Assembly: GCA_036927565.1 (NCBI GenBank)
Contig: JAYESD010000004.1
Location: 92,756,942 to 92,820,941, forward strand
Direction of reading: 5' to 3'
Source: Tuctoria greenei
Taxonomy: Eukaryota > Streptophyta > Magnoliopsida > Poales > Poaceae
DNA: 64,000 bases
Each line of letters opens with the position of its first letter. Within the stretch, counting starts at the first letter, position 1. This document shows, piece by piece, positions 12,751 through 26,032 of this stretch. The translations under genes and the position numbers were made by a program. Below the pieces are notes generated by a model, which was given only the letters and a program-made list of their open reading frames with translations, was not told where the DNA came from and did not search any database.

Positions 12751-13039
12751 CGGCGTCACTTGCTGGTATTCATAATGTATTTCACCTCTCTCAGCTATGG
12801 AAGTGCCTTGAATCCCAAGCTGAAATCCGCACCGATGACCTTGAAGCTCTCCACCAGATCTCACTTATTCAGAGCATTCGATCCGGATTATTGATGAACA
12901 GACTCGCACCACAAGAAACCGGACTTTGTACTTCTACAAAGTCTTGTGGAGTAACCATACCTCTGAGGAAGTGACACGGAAAAGCGAGGACTATCCCCGA
13001 TCCAATTATCCGGTCTTGCTATCATCTCATATCCGGTAA
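12746..13039 (+). pseudogene. G1 pol, 3' part: integrase C-terminus and degenerate chromodomain
   Basis: The frame resumes as LPASLAGIHNVFHLSQL, the conserved segment after the integrase GKLAPRF module. A shift near 12860 is needed to follow the family. In the corrected frame TRNRT, FYKVLWSNH and a decayed EEATWE-like segment identify a chromodomain, and a TAA at 13037-13039 would end pol. The open frame actually present ends at 12974. Chromodomains of this class sit at the integrase C-terminus and are thought to steer insertion. Confidence 0.82.
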
Positions 13040-13086
13040 TCTTTTTACCTCCATCTCTTTCATTTGTAATCTCGGGACAAGATTCT

Positions 13087-13101
13087 TTTAAGGGGGAGGG
13101 A
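13087..13101 (+). other. G1 polypurine tract
   Basis: ttaagggggaggga lies directly before the LTR start tgtaaaagcc at 13102, as expected for the plus-strand primer. Confidence 0.88.
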
Positions 13102-16100
13102 TGTAAAAGCCCTAATTTCAAAATCAAAAACTTCATCTAGAAGGAACAAAAACAAGAAGAAGAAAAATAGTTCAACTAAAAAAAGGGGGGGAAACAAATA
13201 AATTCTAATGCTATATGAAGGAAATAAAAAATGTAAAGATAGCTACTGCTCCAACCATGTAAAAATAAAAATCTAAGCTAACCATTGAATTCCAAATATT
13301 CCATATAGCATCTCTGCAAAGTTTCAAAATATTTTAAGCACACTTGTTATGTAATTCAGTGGAAATAGTGAATTCTTTCAAATTCAAAATCAAATTTGAA
13401 TTTTGAATGAAACTTGATCAATTCCAAGTTTTGAGTCCAGAATTAAATTCTACACCTTCAAATTAGTCTACCAGAAAATATCTAGGATGTTTGGAGCAAT
13501 GTATGTGGGAGAATTGAAGTGCACAGAGAAGGAATGAGGGTGAAATTGAGGTGGGACCCACTAGTCAGTGTCTTATTTGAGCTGCACGGACTTGCCTTCC
13601 TCGCTCCCCGCGCTTCAATGCTGGGAGGTCTCGCCACCGTGATTTTCTTGCATGCAAGCAAGCAGCTGCATGGCCTCAAGCTCATCCTTACTCTACTTAA
13701 CCCCATGTTGCTTCTCCCCAACGCGTTTTGTCTCCCTCTCGTGAAAACATAGAACCGGCGCATTGTTGCCGCACCCTGTTCATTGCTTTGTTCCTCCATT
13801 CTGGCCATCAGTTGATCGAGCTCCAAGCACCAAAAAGTAGCATATGAACCTTGTCTAGCTTCTCATACAATTCCCTCATTGTTTCCTTGGCTAATACCAT
13901 GGTATTTTGAAGTTTCGCGGATGCCGCCGTTGAGCCACCGTGGACGTCGCCCTCTGTCCACCGTGAAGCCGGCGAACCAGGCTATTTCAAGCTTCGACTT
14001 CAACAAAAAAAAGAGCGCCAGGACACCACCTTTCTCATGGTGAAAACCGCAAATCTTTTCATTCTTTATCAAGCGAGTATTCCTCATTTTTGTCTCTGCA
14101 CAAGTTTACACTTCAAGCTAGGTCATCAATTCGATTCTATTTCTATGCACAAATATTGTCTAATCTAGTTAGGGGATATCTTCTACATGTCTGGTGCATC
14201 ACATAGATCAAGAACTGATGAAAATAATCGACCACATATGAGTATTTTGATTTCCCCTCGTCGCCTTTGAAAAGCACCGTTGGTCGCCGTCGAGCTTGCG
14301 TTGGTCGGCCGTTATGCGGTGTTTGCACCTCTTTTCCACCTTCCTCATGGTCCCAGGAACCTCTCCAGCTTTTCCACGAAGTGTTTGCACCATTGCTGAG
14401 CGGTACCAATCATCAGTGGAACCCTAGTTCCGCCGCCGCCGTCGTGCGCTCGTCTCTGGCCGTCGCCGACTCGTTTGGACCTCACCATCGTGTTGCACAT
14501 CGGATTTTAGGGCTAGACGGCAAAGGCTGAGCCGATAGGAGCTTGGTGCAGCATGTCCAACGCGTGACGCTGCGGCTCCAGCGAGAGCGCCGCTCGGGTC
14601 GAGAGGAGGAAGACGACCCTGGCGGGGCCCGCCTGTCGTTCTAAAGTGTGAGCCTCCGGATCTAGTGTGGATGGTGATCTTTTGTGGCTACGCAAGTTAA
14701 TACAGTGATGCCTTGTGTGGCCCCTTCCTGATTGGTTGATTTTAAACCAGTGGACCTAGGTTGATTAACTCAAAGTTTTCCAATTACAAATAATTCCAGA
14801 TTTTGAGCAAACTTCTAAATTCAATTACTCCTAGTAGAATTGCCCAAATAATTTCAAACAATTCTCGCAGACTCATCTTGATCCCAAGTTTGCATTAATG
14901 CAATTGGTTGAACATGAAAGTCCCAGAATTTGCATAGTTAATTTCTTTGAGCTAACTGCTTGGGAAATTAATTACCCCTGTTCTGCTAATTGGAAAATTC
15001 CTAGTTTTGGTCAGAACAATCTTAAAAATATCCTGGATCTCCAGTAACACTTTCAAGTTCATTAGACATAGTTTACTGGGTGAATCAGTGTTCCAAATGT
15101 CTATGTAGTTTGCAAATTGATAAATGTATAGTAAAATTTCCAGAATTTTCCCAAATTTGAAAAATTGATTTCTCCCTGTAGGAAGCTCGGAAAATTCTGA
15201 AAAATATTTCCCTAGAGCCAGTGAGACCTCCTCTACCATGATCATCCACTGTTAGCCATGACAAAGCTCTAGATTTAATACCAAATTTCATAGAAGGCTT
15301 TTAGTTGTTGGAATTTTACAGACAACAAGCTGCCTTGAACACCTCCAATTCTTGGTCCAATACTTCCCCATAGAACCTAGTATCCACTGTAAAAGTCCCA
15401 AAGCAAGTTAAAATCATTTTCTTACCTGATCATTGTTTATAAGATCTTTTATATAGTTTCACTATCACTCATGTACTTTACATATTGCATATCATATAGT
15501 GCCCTCTGACTCTCAGCCAGGCAAGCCCTAGTTTGCATTTAACTGCTTTTGCAAAGTTTTGGTTTGTATCACTTATGTCTGGGGTGAATATTGTGCATTA
15601 GGGCTAAGGTGCTTGTTACTCCACTTGCATAACCCACAAATCTCACAGAGTATTGGGTAGGTCTACATCTTGACAAGTAGAAAATGCTATGCTAATGTTT
15701 TAAGGAATCAGGTAGAAGTCGAGTAGTTGGAATCTACTCACGAGATAGAATTTTATCACATGGGATGAATTTGATCAAAGAATGGTTTATGAATATGAAT
15801 TTGATACAGAGCAGCGGATAGGATGCAGCGAGACATGGTCTCACATCCGTAGCCCTGCTTGTGTCGATTGAGAACCGATACGTGTGCGGCCCTGCTGGAC
15901 AAGTTTGAACTGTACCGGATGCATATTGGGCATATGGAACCAAGGAAACTGATGTAACTTGATAACTTGGATGTCGAGGCATAGCCCACTGTCGATAGGG
16001 GTAGGTTGAGGGCAGCAAGGTGTAAATCTGCCAACAGGCACAAACACGCTCCGTGCGGGGACCTTATGCCTGCCATGGTGGGACCGGTTTGGCGTTTGAG

Positions 16101-16857
16101 TTTCTTGTGAAAGGTTGCTTCATATGACGTCGTGAGAAGCATTGCACTTTTCTCACACACGGGTGTACGTGACGTGTTATCTGGGTGTCTACTGATTGCA
16201 ATCACCATCCCTCGTGGTTATTTGAGCACCGCTTGTTCACTGTGTTGTGACGTAGTAAATATTGAAGAAGTCAGAAGAATACGATGTATGGAAGTATAAT
16301 TGTATTGAAATCATGGTTGATGTAGTATATTGCTCACTAAAGTTACATTGTTGAACATTTAAATTGTTGCTAATCACTTGAAAGTAAGGATCCACTTGTA
16401 GGTGAGTCGTTTATCCAATATCACTGCCTATGTTTATGTATCCCTGCATGTAGAGTTCCATGCTTAGGTGAGACGGTTAAGTCTTGCTGAGCCTTCGTGC
16501 TCACGGTTGCTATATCAAGTTGTTTACAGGTGAGATGTATGAAGAAGGGCCCGAAGATGAGGCGATGCCCCCGTCGGGGTATACCGCTGAGTGGGAGCCT
16601 TGCACGCCGTCGTGATATGTTGTGTGATGCTAGTGTGTAGTGTCCCTGGGCTGGACGGCTGCACTTTTGCATAGCTAGGCTGAGAGTTTATCTATGAGTA
16701 TGATGTCCGCTGTATATTAAGTATTGTAAAAGTCTTCCGCTGTTTCTATAAATAAAACTTTGTATTTTCTCGTATTCTTTTCGTGTGTGCTGTTGGGTGC
16801 CGCATCGCACGGCATCACCCTCTGTGATTCCTGGAATGTGTGGACCCAGTCCCCACA
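13102..16857 (+). repeat. G1 3' LTR
   Basis: Starts tgtaaaagccctaa immediately after the polypurine tract and ends gtccccaca. It is homologous, in the opposite orientation, to the G3 5' LTR (22390 to 37544 without the G4 insertion), and more distantly to the G6 LTR. It includes a GC-rich stretch near 14270-14640. The small frames in it do not look like genes. Confidence 0.9.
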
Positions 16858-16862
16858 CCCCG
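16858..16862. repeat. Probable right target-site duplication of G1 (ccccg)
   Basis: Five bases after the G1 LTR end; the left copy lies outside the window, so this is inferred. Confidence 0.45.
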
Positions 16863-19800
16863 CTTTTTTCATATGTTCGGCCTTCACTCGCCGACACGTA
16901 TCGCACTCGTATACATACTTCGCAATCTCACGCTTCATCCGCGTCCACCAAAACTTAGTCTTCAGGTCTTGATACATTTTATTGCTGCCCGGATGAATAG
17001 AATATTTGGACAAGTGAGCTTTGTCTAATATTTTCTTCTGAAGGTACATGTCACGGGGCACTACAATCCGATTCTTGAACCATAGAGTACCATGTTCATC
17101 CTTCCAAAAGCATTTCATATCACCGCTGTCCATTCTTTCCTTTATGTGTGGCATGCCCTTATCCTTCTTTTGGGCTTCAATAATTTCCTCTCTAATGGTG
17201 GGAATGAGAGCAATATTATTGAGAGCTCCATATGGAATCACATATAGACTTGGTTCCTCATCTTCCATTTCAGCCATGGCGGTGTTGTGGACATGAGCTT
17301 TCCAACTAAGCGTGTCGGCAACCACGTTTGCTTTACCAGGGTGGTAGTGAATTTCAATTTTGTAATCTTTGATCAGCTCTAATCACCGTCATTGTCTCAT
17401 ATTCAGCTCCTTTTGTGTGAAGATATATTTCAAACTCTTGTAGTTGGTGTAGAGGTGTACAAGGTTTCCAAGTAAGTAATGCCTCCACATCATTAATGCC
17501 AATACCACAGCAGCGAGCTCAAGGTCATGAGTGGGATAGTGCTGCTTGTGGTTTCGGAGTTTTCAAGATCCATACGCGACCATGTGTCTTTCTTGCATAA
17601 GAATGCAGTCAAGTCCGATGCCGTATGCATCACAATAAATGTTGAACGGTTTTGTTGTGTCCAACTGAGCAAGAACTGGGGCTGTTGTAAGGTGCTGCAC
17701 TAATGTCTTGAATGCTTCTTCACAGACTGAACTCCAAATATATTTGGTGCCTTTTTTCAGCACCTCCGTCATCAGTTTAGCAATTTTTGAGAAGCTCGGG
17801 GTGAACCTCCGATAATATCCCGCTAAACCGAGGAAACTTCGGACCTCGTGGACAGATTTAGGAGATTCCTATTTCAGCACTTGGACAATTTTACTTGGGT
17901 CCACAGCGATACCTTCAGCTGAAATAATGTGCCCCAAGAATGGCACTTGGCTGATCCAAAATTCACACTTGCTGAACTTTGCATATAACTTGTGATCTCT
18001 CAACCGTTGCAACACAATATGCAAATGTTCAGCATGCTCTTCCTCTGACATGGAATAAACCAATATGTCATTGATGAAGACCACGACGAACTTGCTCAAC
18101 TCCGGCATGAATACCGAGTTCATGAGACACATAAAGTGAGCCGGAGCGTTGGTGAGACCAAAAGACATGACCAGATACTCGTATATCCTCCGGTCGGATT
18201 TTTATTTGATGATATCCAGACCGAAGATCCATCTTTGAGAACACCCTCGCACCTACAAGTTGATCGAATAGAATGACGATGCGGGGCAGCGAGTACTTGT
18301 TCTCTATAGTCACGGCATTGAGCGGTCGATAATCCATGCATAACCGCAATGTTTCATCCTTCTTCTTAACGAACAACGTCGAGTAGCCCCAAGGTGAGGA
18401 GCTTGGGCGAATAAAACCCTTGTCCAAAAGGTCCTTCAAATGCTCCTTTAATTCAGCTAGCTCATTAGGCGCCATTCGATACAGTCTTCGAGAGATTGGT
18501 GTGGTTCCCAGTACAAGTTCAATCTTGAACCCGACATCATGTTCGGGCGGCATGCCCGGTAAGTCATCAGGAAACACATCGAGATACTCACAGACCCCTG
18601 GAATATCTTCATGTTTAGTTGCTTTCGTTTTATATGCAGCTGCACTGTCCTGCTCCATGCTGTCCAAAAACAGTGTTTGTTGTCTTGCATCGGAGAGTCG
18701 ATTTGGACACTCCGGGTACCGATATTGAGAACGGCACCGTGATGGTTTAACCATGACATCCCCAATATTACGTCAATCTTCTGTCCATCAAATATAATCA
18801 ACGATGTTGGATATATTTTGCCTCCCAAACATAGAGTTGCCCGAGGAACAATCTGGCTGGTAGAGATACTCCCTCCCGGTGAACTTATAAGATAACTATT
18901 CTTGAGAGTATTGGTAGATAATTGGTGCTGATCCACACATGATTTACTGACAAAATTGTGGGTAGCACCAGAATCGAAGAGTATGAGGAAGGGTATTTCT
19001 TTGATAGCAAATGTGCCCACTAACGCCGGTGCTCCCTCCGAACACCCTCGATTGTTATATGTTGAAAACTTCCGATTTGCAGTGCTGTCCTCCCAGGTTG
19101 AACACAGGGCTGACTACACTGTTGTACTGGTACTTGTCTGCTGCTCAACATTTTCTCTGGGCAACCCTTGGTATAGTGCCCAACACGATCACAAGTGCAA
19201 CACTTATACCGATTCGACGTTCTGCTGACTTGGGGCCTGAATTGTCCTGCACCTCGCTATGAGATAAATGCCCCTGGAACAATTTGGGGCTGTTCTTGCT
19301 GCTGATGTACTGCTGGTTGGAAATCTGATACTTCAAATGCCGACTTTGATACGAACTCGGTTGTGCAGCCAGTTGCCATCTCTGACCGGATGATGATCGG
19401 TACACCACACGGTATTTCTGAGGAATATTATGCGTGTTGTCCTGCAAAGGAACTCTCTTCTTTTACTCCTCCGCGACTCTTTCACGTGTGGCATCCTCTT
19501 GCGTAATTGCAGCATTAAGCATAGCGTTGAACGAACCGTGATTGAACATTGCAAGCTTGTCTCTCAACATAAGGCTCGGATCCCGATAGAATTGCTCTCG
19601 CTTTTGATCCTCTGTACTCACATACTCCGACACATATTGCGCTAGATTAATAAAGACTTTGGAGTATTCTTGAGCACTCATTCCTCCTTGCTTCAAATCA
19701 AGAAATTCCTGAAGCTTCCTTCTCATAATGGCTGTAGGAACATGATAGGCGTGGAATGCCTCCCGGAACTCTATCCAAGTGATTGTCGTCTGGCAGCCAA

Positions 19801-20229
19801 GGAGGCGAAGTTGTTCGCCCCCCAAGGAACGGCGATGTCATGTAGTTGTGCTGCATATAAAACCTTTATATGATCACTGCACTGCAGCAGTCCGAACTTA
19901 GCTTCAATGGTGCAGAGCCAATGGACCGCATCTAGAGGTTCACCATCACCACTGAACACGGGGGGTGCAATCACCAAGAAATTCGGATATGTTGCTTGCT
20001 GAGGTTGACGATTGCCTTCGGCTTGTCGTGCCCCCTGACAGGATGTAATCTGCATGAGGGTTCGCAGCAACTCGGTCCGCTCATCGCGCGAACCCACTAT
20101 GGCTGTGATATCATCCACCAATGTAAGCGGAGATGGAGGTGGTTGTTGCACCGGCTGTTCCGACTCTAGGGAGTCATCCCCTCCCTGATTTGAACCACGG
20201 ACCTTGTATGTTGTGCGAGTGTGCACCAT
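16863..20229 (-). pseudogene. G3 gag-pol, truncated at the integrase zinc finger (broken)
   Basis: The ATG at 20229 opens gag (MVHTRTTYKVRG). The frame shifts near 19800; a gag core region follows to 19463 (stop). The zinc knuckle CCTCDRVGHYTKGC lies at about 19155-19197 and the protease LFDSGATHNF near 18970. The frame shifts again near 18700, and reverse transcriptase follows. A 35-base deletion near 18183, compared with G1, removes the segment after the conserved EDI. The active-site box reads FINDIL (Asn at 18070-18072), as in G1. RNase H (about 17340-17690) has stops at 17563 and near 17395. The integrase zinc finger (SIHPGS, CDTCRR) ends the fragment where G1 begins. Confidence 0.88.
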
Positions 20230-21576
20230 TCTGCAGCCACAACCATAAGTCCAACATGAGATGTGATATTGCAAGATCACAGAAGGATGAAAACAATAGT
20301 GTGTGTATTGATAACCAAACTTGCATAACGGTAACATATATTGATAAAGTATAGACTTTGTACACAATACATCATCCCTGGACCAATTTTACAACGTGAG
20401 CTCCAAAATAATGAACTCCATGGATTGAAGTTCATTTTTACGTTATGCGTGTTATCGTGTGAATATGCTCTCTTATCTTCAACATGATACAAACATGGTC
20501 ATAAAAAAAAGTGGTTTGAGTGGGTCAAACCCTCAATTCCACTACTAAATGGTTGAGTATCGACACCTGGTCTGTTACGACACTTCTCGAAGTGAAATCA
20601 AGGACCAGATTCATAACAAGACCAAATTATGCCAAACCGATGAAGTTTCTGCTGAAACCTGACTAGCTTGTACTCAAACACAAATTTAACCCAGTAAATG
20701 GCAGAATCAGATCTTGAACTACAAAGTTAAAGTACACTTCAACACCTTTCAAAAAAGTATTGGTTTGCCTCCAGATCATTTCTGATTGAGGAGATATGGC
20801 ATTGTAAACCTGACAGTATTTCTGGAAATTTTGACAGCATCTCCTTTGTTTATGCTGATTTCGGGCCACAATTTCCAGATATAAAACAGCAGAATTTACA
20901 AAAGCTATAATTAAAAAATTTGTAACAGATATTACAAAGATTCTAGAAATGTCTTGCACAGTTCTGTTTGATTTTTCTAGAGTGAGATATGGTTAGAACG
21001 GTAAGGAGTCTAGGGAGGGTTCCAGTTTTTATCCAGTTTGACAGATTTTTGAACTTAGAAATTTGAACAGGTTAAAGGGGAATTCAGCTCTGGAGTTGAA
21101 CATAGCAGTTTTAAAGGACTTCCTAAAATTTTCATCCATGTAAGATGCATCTTCATTGGAGTTTTCTACTGGGAGATATGGTTTCTCAAATTCAGGTCTT
21201 TTTTTGGCAGAAAACAGAACACTCTGTTTTTTAATCCGTGACTTCAAAACCTACTCCAATTTTGAAAACTTAGATCAAAATCAGAGATCGATATCTAAAA
21301 TAAGTATTCTTACATCTTCTCGGTTCTATTTTACAGCAAAGTGGTTAATGCATCAATGGAATGCATGTCGGTACTACGTGCCTCACAAAAGTGAAAATTC
21401 TAAGCCGGTATTCCAGCATACGTCTCAATGGTGGTCTTAATGACGATCACTCGCAAATGATTTCTAAGCGCAATACGATCACGCGGTCAGTGTACCTGCA
21501 TAAGACACACAATTTACAAAACACTCATTATGGTGTCGTACGGCACAGGCCGCACAGGCGATCATTTCAGGCAGTC

Positions 21577-21581
<5 letters not shown>

Positions 21582-21667
<86 letters not shown>
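21582..21667. repeat. (TA)n microsatellite
   Basis: About 43 uninterrupted TA units in the G3 leader. Long perfect TA tracts mutate fast and can extrude cruciforms, so the length here may be an assembly estimate. Confidence 0.95.
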
Positions 21668-21669
<2 letters not shown>

Positions 21670-21758
21670 TAAGACATCCATCCCGTATCATTCCATACGG
21701 GCCGCCCCGAGCTGAGCCACGTCTCGAGGTACATGACCATGTTTTCTACCATCTGATG

Positions 21759-21865
21759 GGGGTCCCACGTCTTTGCATAATGCTAAATCAGAAGGAAGTG
21801 CATCGGGTTATGTACCACCCATCGGGGTGTCACGTCTTTGCATAATGCTGCACCAGAAGGAGGCG
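21759..21865. repeat. Short direct repeat pair in the G3 leader
   Basis: Units 21759-21800 and 21824-21865 share cacgtctttgcataatgct and flanking bases (gggg before, cagaagga after), about 65 bases apart. I see no further copies. Confidence 0.75.
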
Positions 21866-22373
21866 CTTTCGCGTGTTTATTAAAAAACACAATACATGCT
21901 TTTCAATGGCACGATTGGTGCACACGTCATTTATCTCTTGCGGTAGGGACCAGTGCTACGTATGGCCCTTTGAACATTAAACGTTCAAGAGTTGCATACT
22001 TCGTGTTTTTGACCATACGATGGGGTATCCTCGCTTTTTCCTGAAGCACGACGGGGAGCAACATTTTCATATGTTCCTAGAACCATGAGAAGGTTCAGGG
22101 ACTCATATTAACTCCCGTGCCAAGCCACGAGGGACAATCATTGTACTACCTCTCGTACGGGGAGCTTACCGCAATTGATCCGCTTGCGGTGGCTTACCTT
22201 ACCTCTTACCTGACGTCGGAGCATCATTACTGAATATAATAACACATAGATTAGTTTTGCCACCTTAATAACTTATGCTAATACAGTCCTTATGTGGGCC
22301 TAGTACCATAATCTCACCGTGTCCTATGTTTTTCTCGTAATACGATCCTTATTTAGTGTGCTATTCCAAATGC

Positions 22374-22386
22374 GGCTCTGATACCA
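22374..22386 (-). other. G3 primer-binding site (initiator tRNA-Met)
   Basis: The minus strand reads TGGTATCAGAGCC three bases after the LTR end at 22390. This sets G3 as a minus-strand element and its right LTR as the 5' LTR. Confidence 0.93.
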
Positions 22387-25300
22387 GGTTGTGAGGACTT
22401 GGGTCCACACTTTCCAGGAATCGCATTGGGTGGTGCCGTTCGATGCAGCACCCAACAACACACATGTAAAGGAATACATATTACATAACTCACTTGCTGA
22501 AATTTACAAAGTTGTTTAGTTTACAAAGATTTTATAAAAATAAAATACAGCAGAAGATAAGAATACAACTCTCGTACTCAAGTCTAATAAGCAAAAGAGA
22601 AGCCATCTAGCCCACGGATGCTCCTCACTAGCCATAAGAAGCATATACGGCAGCGGCGTGGTTTCCTTTGAGTATAACGCTCGGAGAGTTCTGAGTCTCA
22701 TCGGACAACCATAATCATAAGCATAGATATTAGTACCTGCAAAACAACTAATATAGCAACCGTGAGCACAAAGGCTCAGGAAGACTTACCGTCTCCACTA
22801 TGTATTAAACTCTATATGCAGGATATACGTAATATAGGACAACAGTTTGCAATAAAAGACTCGCCTAATTCTTCGTCCTTATTTTAAGTTTTATTATCAA
22901 ATTAAGGCTTCATGGAAAGTAAATTTAGTGAACAACCTGTCTAGAGCATTGCAAGTATCAATACAAGATTAATTCATAAAGCACAAATAATTAACTACGT
23001 CACAATGCAGTGAACAAGCGGTACTCAATAACCACGATAGACGGTGATTCGAATCAAAGATACCCGGAATACACGACACGTACGCCTGTAATGGAAGTCA
23101 GTTAGGTGCACTCCAAGGACGTCGTACGCAGCAACCTTTCCCAAGTTTTGCCCAAGTTGAATTAATTCAATCGTCTAGGACAGTATTCCCACTCACGGTG
23201 CACCTTTCCGCTGTTAAGATGTTGTAAGCGACATTCCATCTACTGTGGTGCGGCCAAAAGCCTGAGGCAATCGAAAAAGTCTCAACAAAGGCTTCCCAAG
23301 GTACATGTGTTTCCCGGACCCCATATATTCAATATGACTCCAGTACAGTTCAAACTTGCTCAACAGGGCCGCACACGAATTGGTCCTTGACTAACACAAC
23401 CACAACTACGACTCACATGCCTCTATGTCATGCTGCTCCTATTCCATGCCCAGTCTCATATTCCATCATGGTGATCCTTTTGCTCAAACCAAACCCGTGT
23501 GAATCTAATTTCTGAACTCGCGAGTAGATTTCAACTACTCGACTTCTATCGAAGCAACTATGACATTAAGCATAGCATGGACACATCAAGGACTTAAACA
23601 TCTACCCTTCTCTTATGGGTGCTCGGGTCATGCAAGTGGAAAACTCCAAGAGAACACAGACTTAATGCACATACATGCTAACCCATATAGTGTGATACAA
23701 ATCAAAGTTTAAAATACTATTAAAAGCAAACCGATGCTTGCCTGGCTGTGAGACAGGGTTAAAGTTAGTCTCCGGGTTGATGACTTCCAGTGGCTCCGGG
23801 GTCTCCAAAAGCTTGTCAATTATTCGATATGCAAAGAATATGCAAAGTGATTCAAAAGTGATATTATTACATAGCTGAATGGAAACACAGTTAAGTTACT
23901 AAATAATGGCCACTGATTCTGGAAATTTTACAAAGGATACTAGGTACTATGAGTGAGGTTCTGTCCGAAATTGGGATCAAATCTTGGAAGTCTCTGTTGT
24001 ACAAAATTCAACGAACCTAAACATTTCCCAGAATTTTGAGGAAATATTTGTACATGGCCAAGACATGGTTCTATGTCTATAGGAGGTCAAGGGTGATCCA
24101 ACAAAATTGTCTTCATAATTTTCTAAGCATTCTACTGTGAGATATTGAATTTACAAGTTTGGACAATTTGCTGAAAAGTTTCTAGACATTTTGGAATTTT
24201 CAGATACATACAGATTGGAAGCATAATTTGGCTATACAAATCAACTCAAATGGACCTGAAACTTTTAATGTAACTCCAAAGAATTATTTGGAATGACCTG
24301 GCCAAGTTTGAGAATTTTTTAATGGACAGAACACCAGTAATTAATTTCAATAGCATTTTGTTTATGGAATTATTGAGGACAAATTAATGATTTTCATACA
24401 GATCCAAGTGCACCACTTGAAACTATAGATTATCCTGGTTCTAAAGAAAATTATCTGGGAATTTTTGAACAAGAATCCTAGGAGATATTGAATTTCCAAA
24501 TTTGAGCAAAATCTGGAATTAATTTTCAATTGGAAACTTTAACTACTCAAAGGGGCCCACGGGTTTAAAATCCACCAGTGGGATTCAAGCCACACGGGGC
24601 CACACAGTTCCTGCTGTAGCCACAATGGATCCCAGTGCCGCACCAGATCCTGGCTATGCACCATTAGGCAGACAATCGGGCCCCATAGGCCCTTCGTCTA
24701 CCTCGCGTTGGACGGCTTTCGGGCGGCGCCCGACGGCGGCCGGTGGTGTCGCCTCGGCGCAGCCCAACCTATGGCATCTCAGCCTCCCAGACTCGCCGTC
24801 CCCACCTAAAATTTTATGGGCAACACGATGGGATAGGTGGCACGGGCCACAAATGGCTGGAGAAGGGGTCTCGATGGCAGCGGCGGAACCTAGGGTTTTG
24901 GCCATATCGGCCGGGCCCTACGTGCTCGATTTTTCACGGGAATACCTCCAAAATGTTTCTGGGAACTTGAGGAAGGTGGTAAAGAGGGCCAATGACGGTG
25001 AAATGCCTCGTAAAATCAAAGTCCATGGCGAGCTAGCCCATTTTCGCCGCCGACCACAAGAATTTGATTTCTTGAGTTGAACCTCAATGGTTTTCGATGG
25101 TTTCTCTTTGAATGGATGCGCCTAGGCCAGAGGACGATAAAAACTCATGGCCACTATGATTACTCTTAGGTATAAAACAAATTGAAGGGGAGACCTAGGT
25201 TCGGCTATGAAATGAACAAGTGGAGAAAATTCGGAATATGGTCGCTACAATCCATGGAATGGGATAAAACTTTACAAGCATCTTCTATGTGCAAGAAAGC

Positions 25301-26027
25301 ACCCTTTTGCTTCAAGGACCGAGGTGATAATTTTCTTGTATCAAGGGGGCGACGGTGCACCGATCGGCGGCACTTGAAAAATAGAGGATGATGGCCGGAA
25401 TTCTTCACGTTCCTCGTCGGAGAGGCTCCAACTGATCAAGAAAATGGTTAAAACAGCTGTGCAAGGTGTTGAGGAATGATAGGCTGTAAAGAAAACCGAT
25501 CAATACAGATGATCCTTGCTGAGCAGAGAGGAAGAACTCCGATGGTTGCAAGAACTGGCGCCTGGAACTGCAACAGAGAGAAGAACTTGTGTGCTGGGGT
25601 TTGGAGAAGATGAGGAGGAGCCTGGGGTTGTTCTGCCGCTGGAAGCAAGCAGGAAATCAAGCACCTCTGTGGCAAATTGCATGCCGTGTGGTGTCGCCCT
25701 GGGATGAAAAGAACAGAGCACCCTTAGCATGACAGGTGGGTCCCACATGTTGCTCATCCTCATCCACCTCATTGGATAGTCAAATTCACACACCTAATTT
25801 GTTCCAAAATTGATAGATATTTGTGGAGAGGCCAAAATGAATATGAAGAATTTGATTCTGAACTCAAATCACTTATTTGACCAAGTTTCGTTTGAATTCA
25901 AAGTTTATTTCAAATTTGAGTGGAATTCAATGTAGCTATTGAATTAAATAGCAAACATGCTTCAAAAATTATGAAAATTTGCAGGGAGACTATTTAAAAT
26001 AATAGGAATCCAATGGTAAACTAAGAT

Positions 26028-26032
26028 TTGTA
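26028..26032. repeat. Left target-site duplication of G4 (ttgta)
   Basis: ttgta precedes the LTR start at 26033 and recurs at 37385-37389 after the second LTR. Confidence 0.95.

Larger units (their letters stand above)
1..16857 (+). mobile_element. G1: Ty3/Gypsy chromovirus copy, 3' part, split by nested element G2
   Basis: Order on the plus strand is reverse transcriptase, RNase H, integrase, a degenerate chromodomain, polypurine tract and 3' LTR. This is the Ty3/Gypsy order, and the motifs look Tekay-like. The 5' LTR, gag and protease lie left of the window. The integrase is interrupted at 2332 and resumes at 12746 in the same frame, with G2 and a duplicated gttac between. The right end is at 16857 within the integrase of G3; the next five bases (ccccg) should be the target duplication, but the left partner is outside the window. 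Confidence 0.85.
20230..22373 (-). other. Untranslated leader of G3
   Basis: More than 2.1 kb separate the primer-binding site from gag, far longer than in G2 (about 250 bases). I find no convincing coding frame. The part at about 20560-21360 resembles in style the U3 of the family LTRs (phrases such as gagatatgg, tttctggaaatttt) and may be a captured LTR fragment; I cannot define its ends. A long TA repeat and a 42-base direct repeat lie within it. The bases before the gag ATG (ggttgtggctgcag) could be a splice acceptor. Confidence 0.5.

Noticed and set aside
21567..21752. Frame with alternating Tyr-Ile
   Set aside because: It is the TA microsatellite read as codons.
24625..25080. 151-codon frame as a host gene
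   Set aside because: It lies in the G3 LTR, antisense to the element, in a GC-rich stretch also found in the inverted G1 LTR near 14270-14640. It has no recognisable domain.
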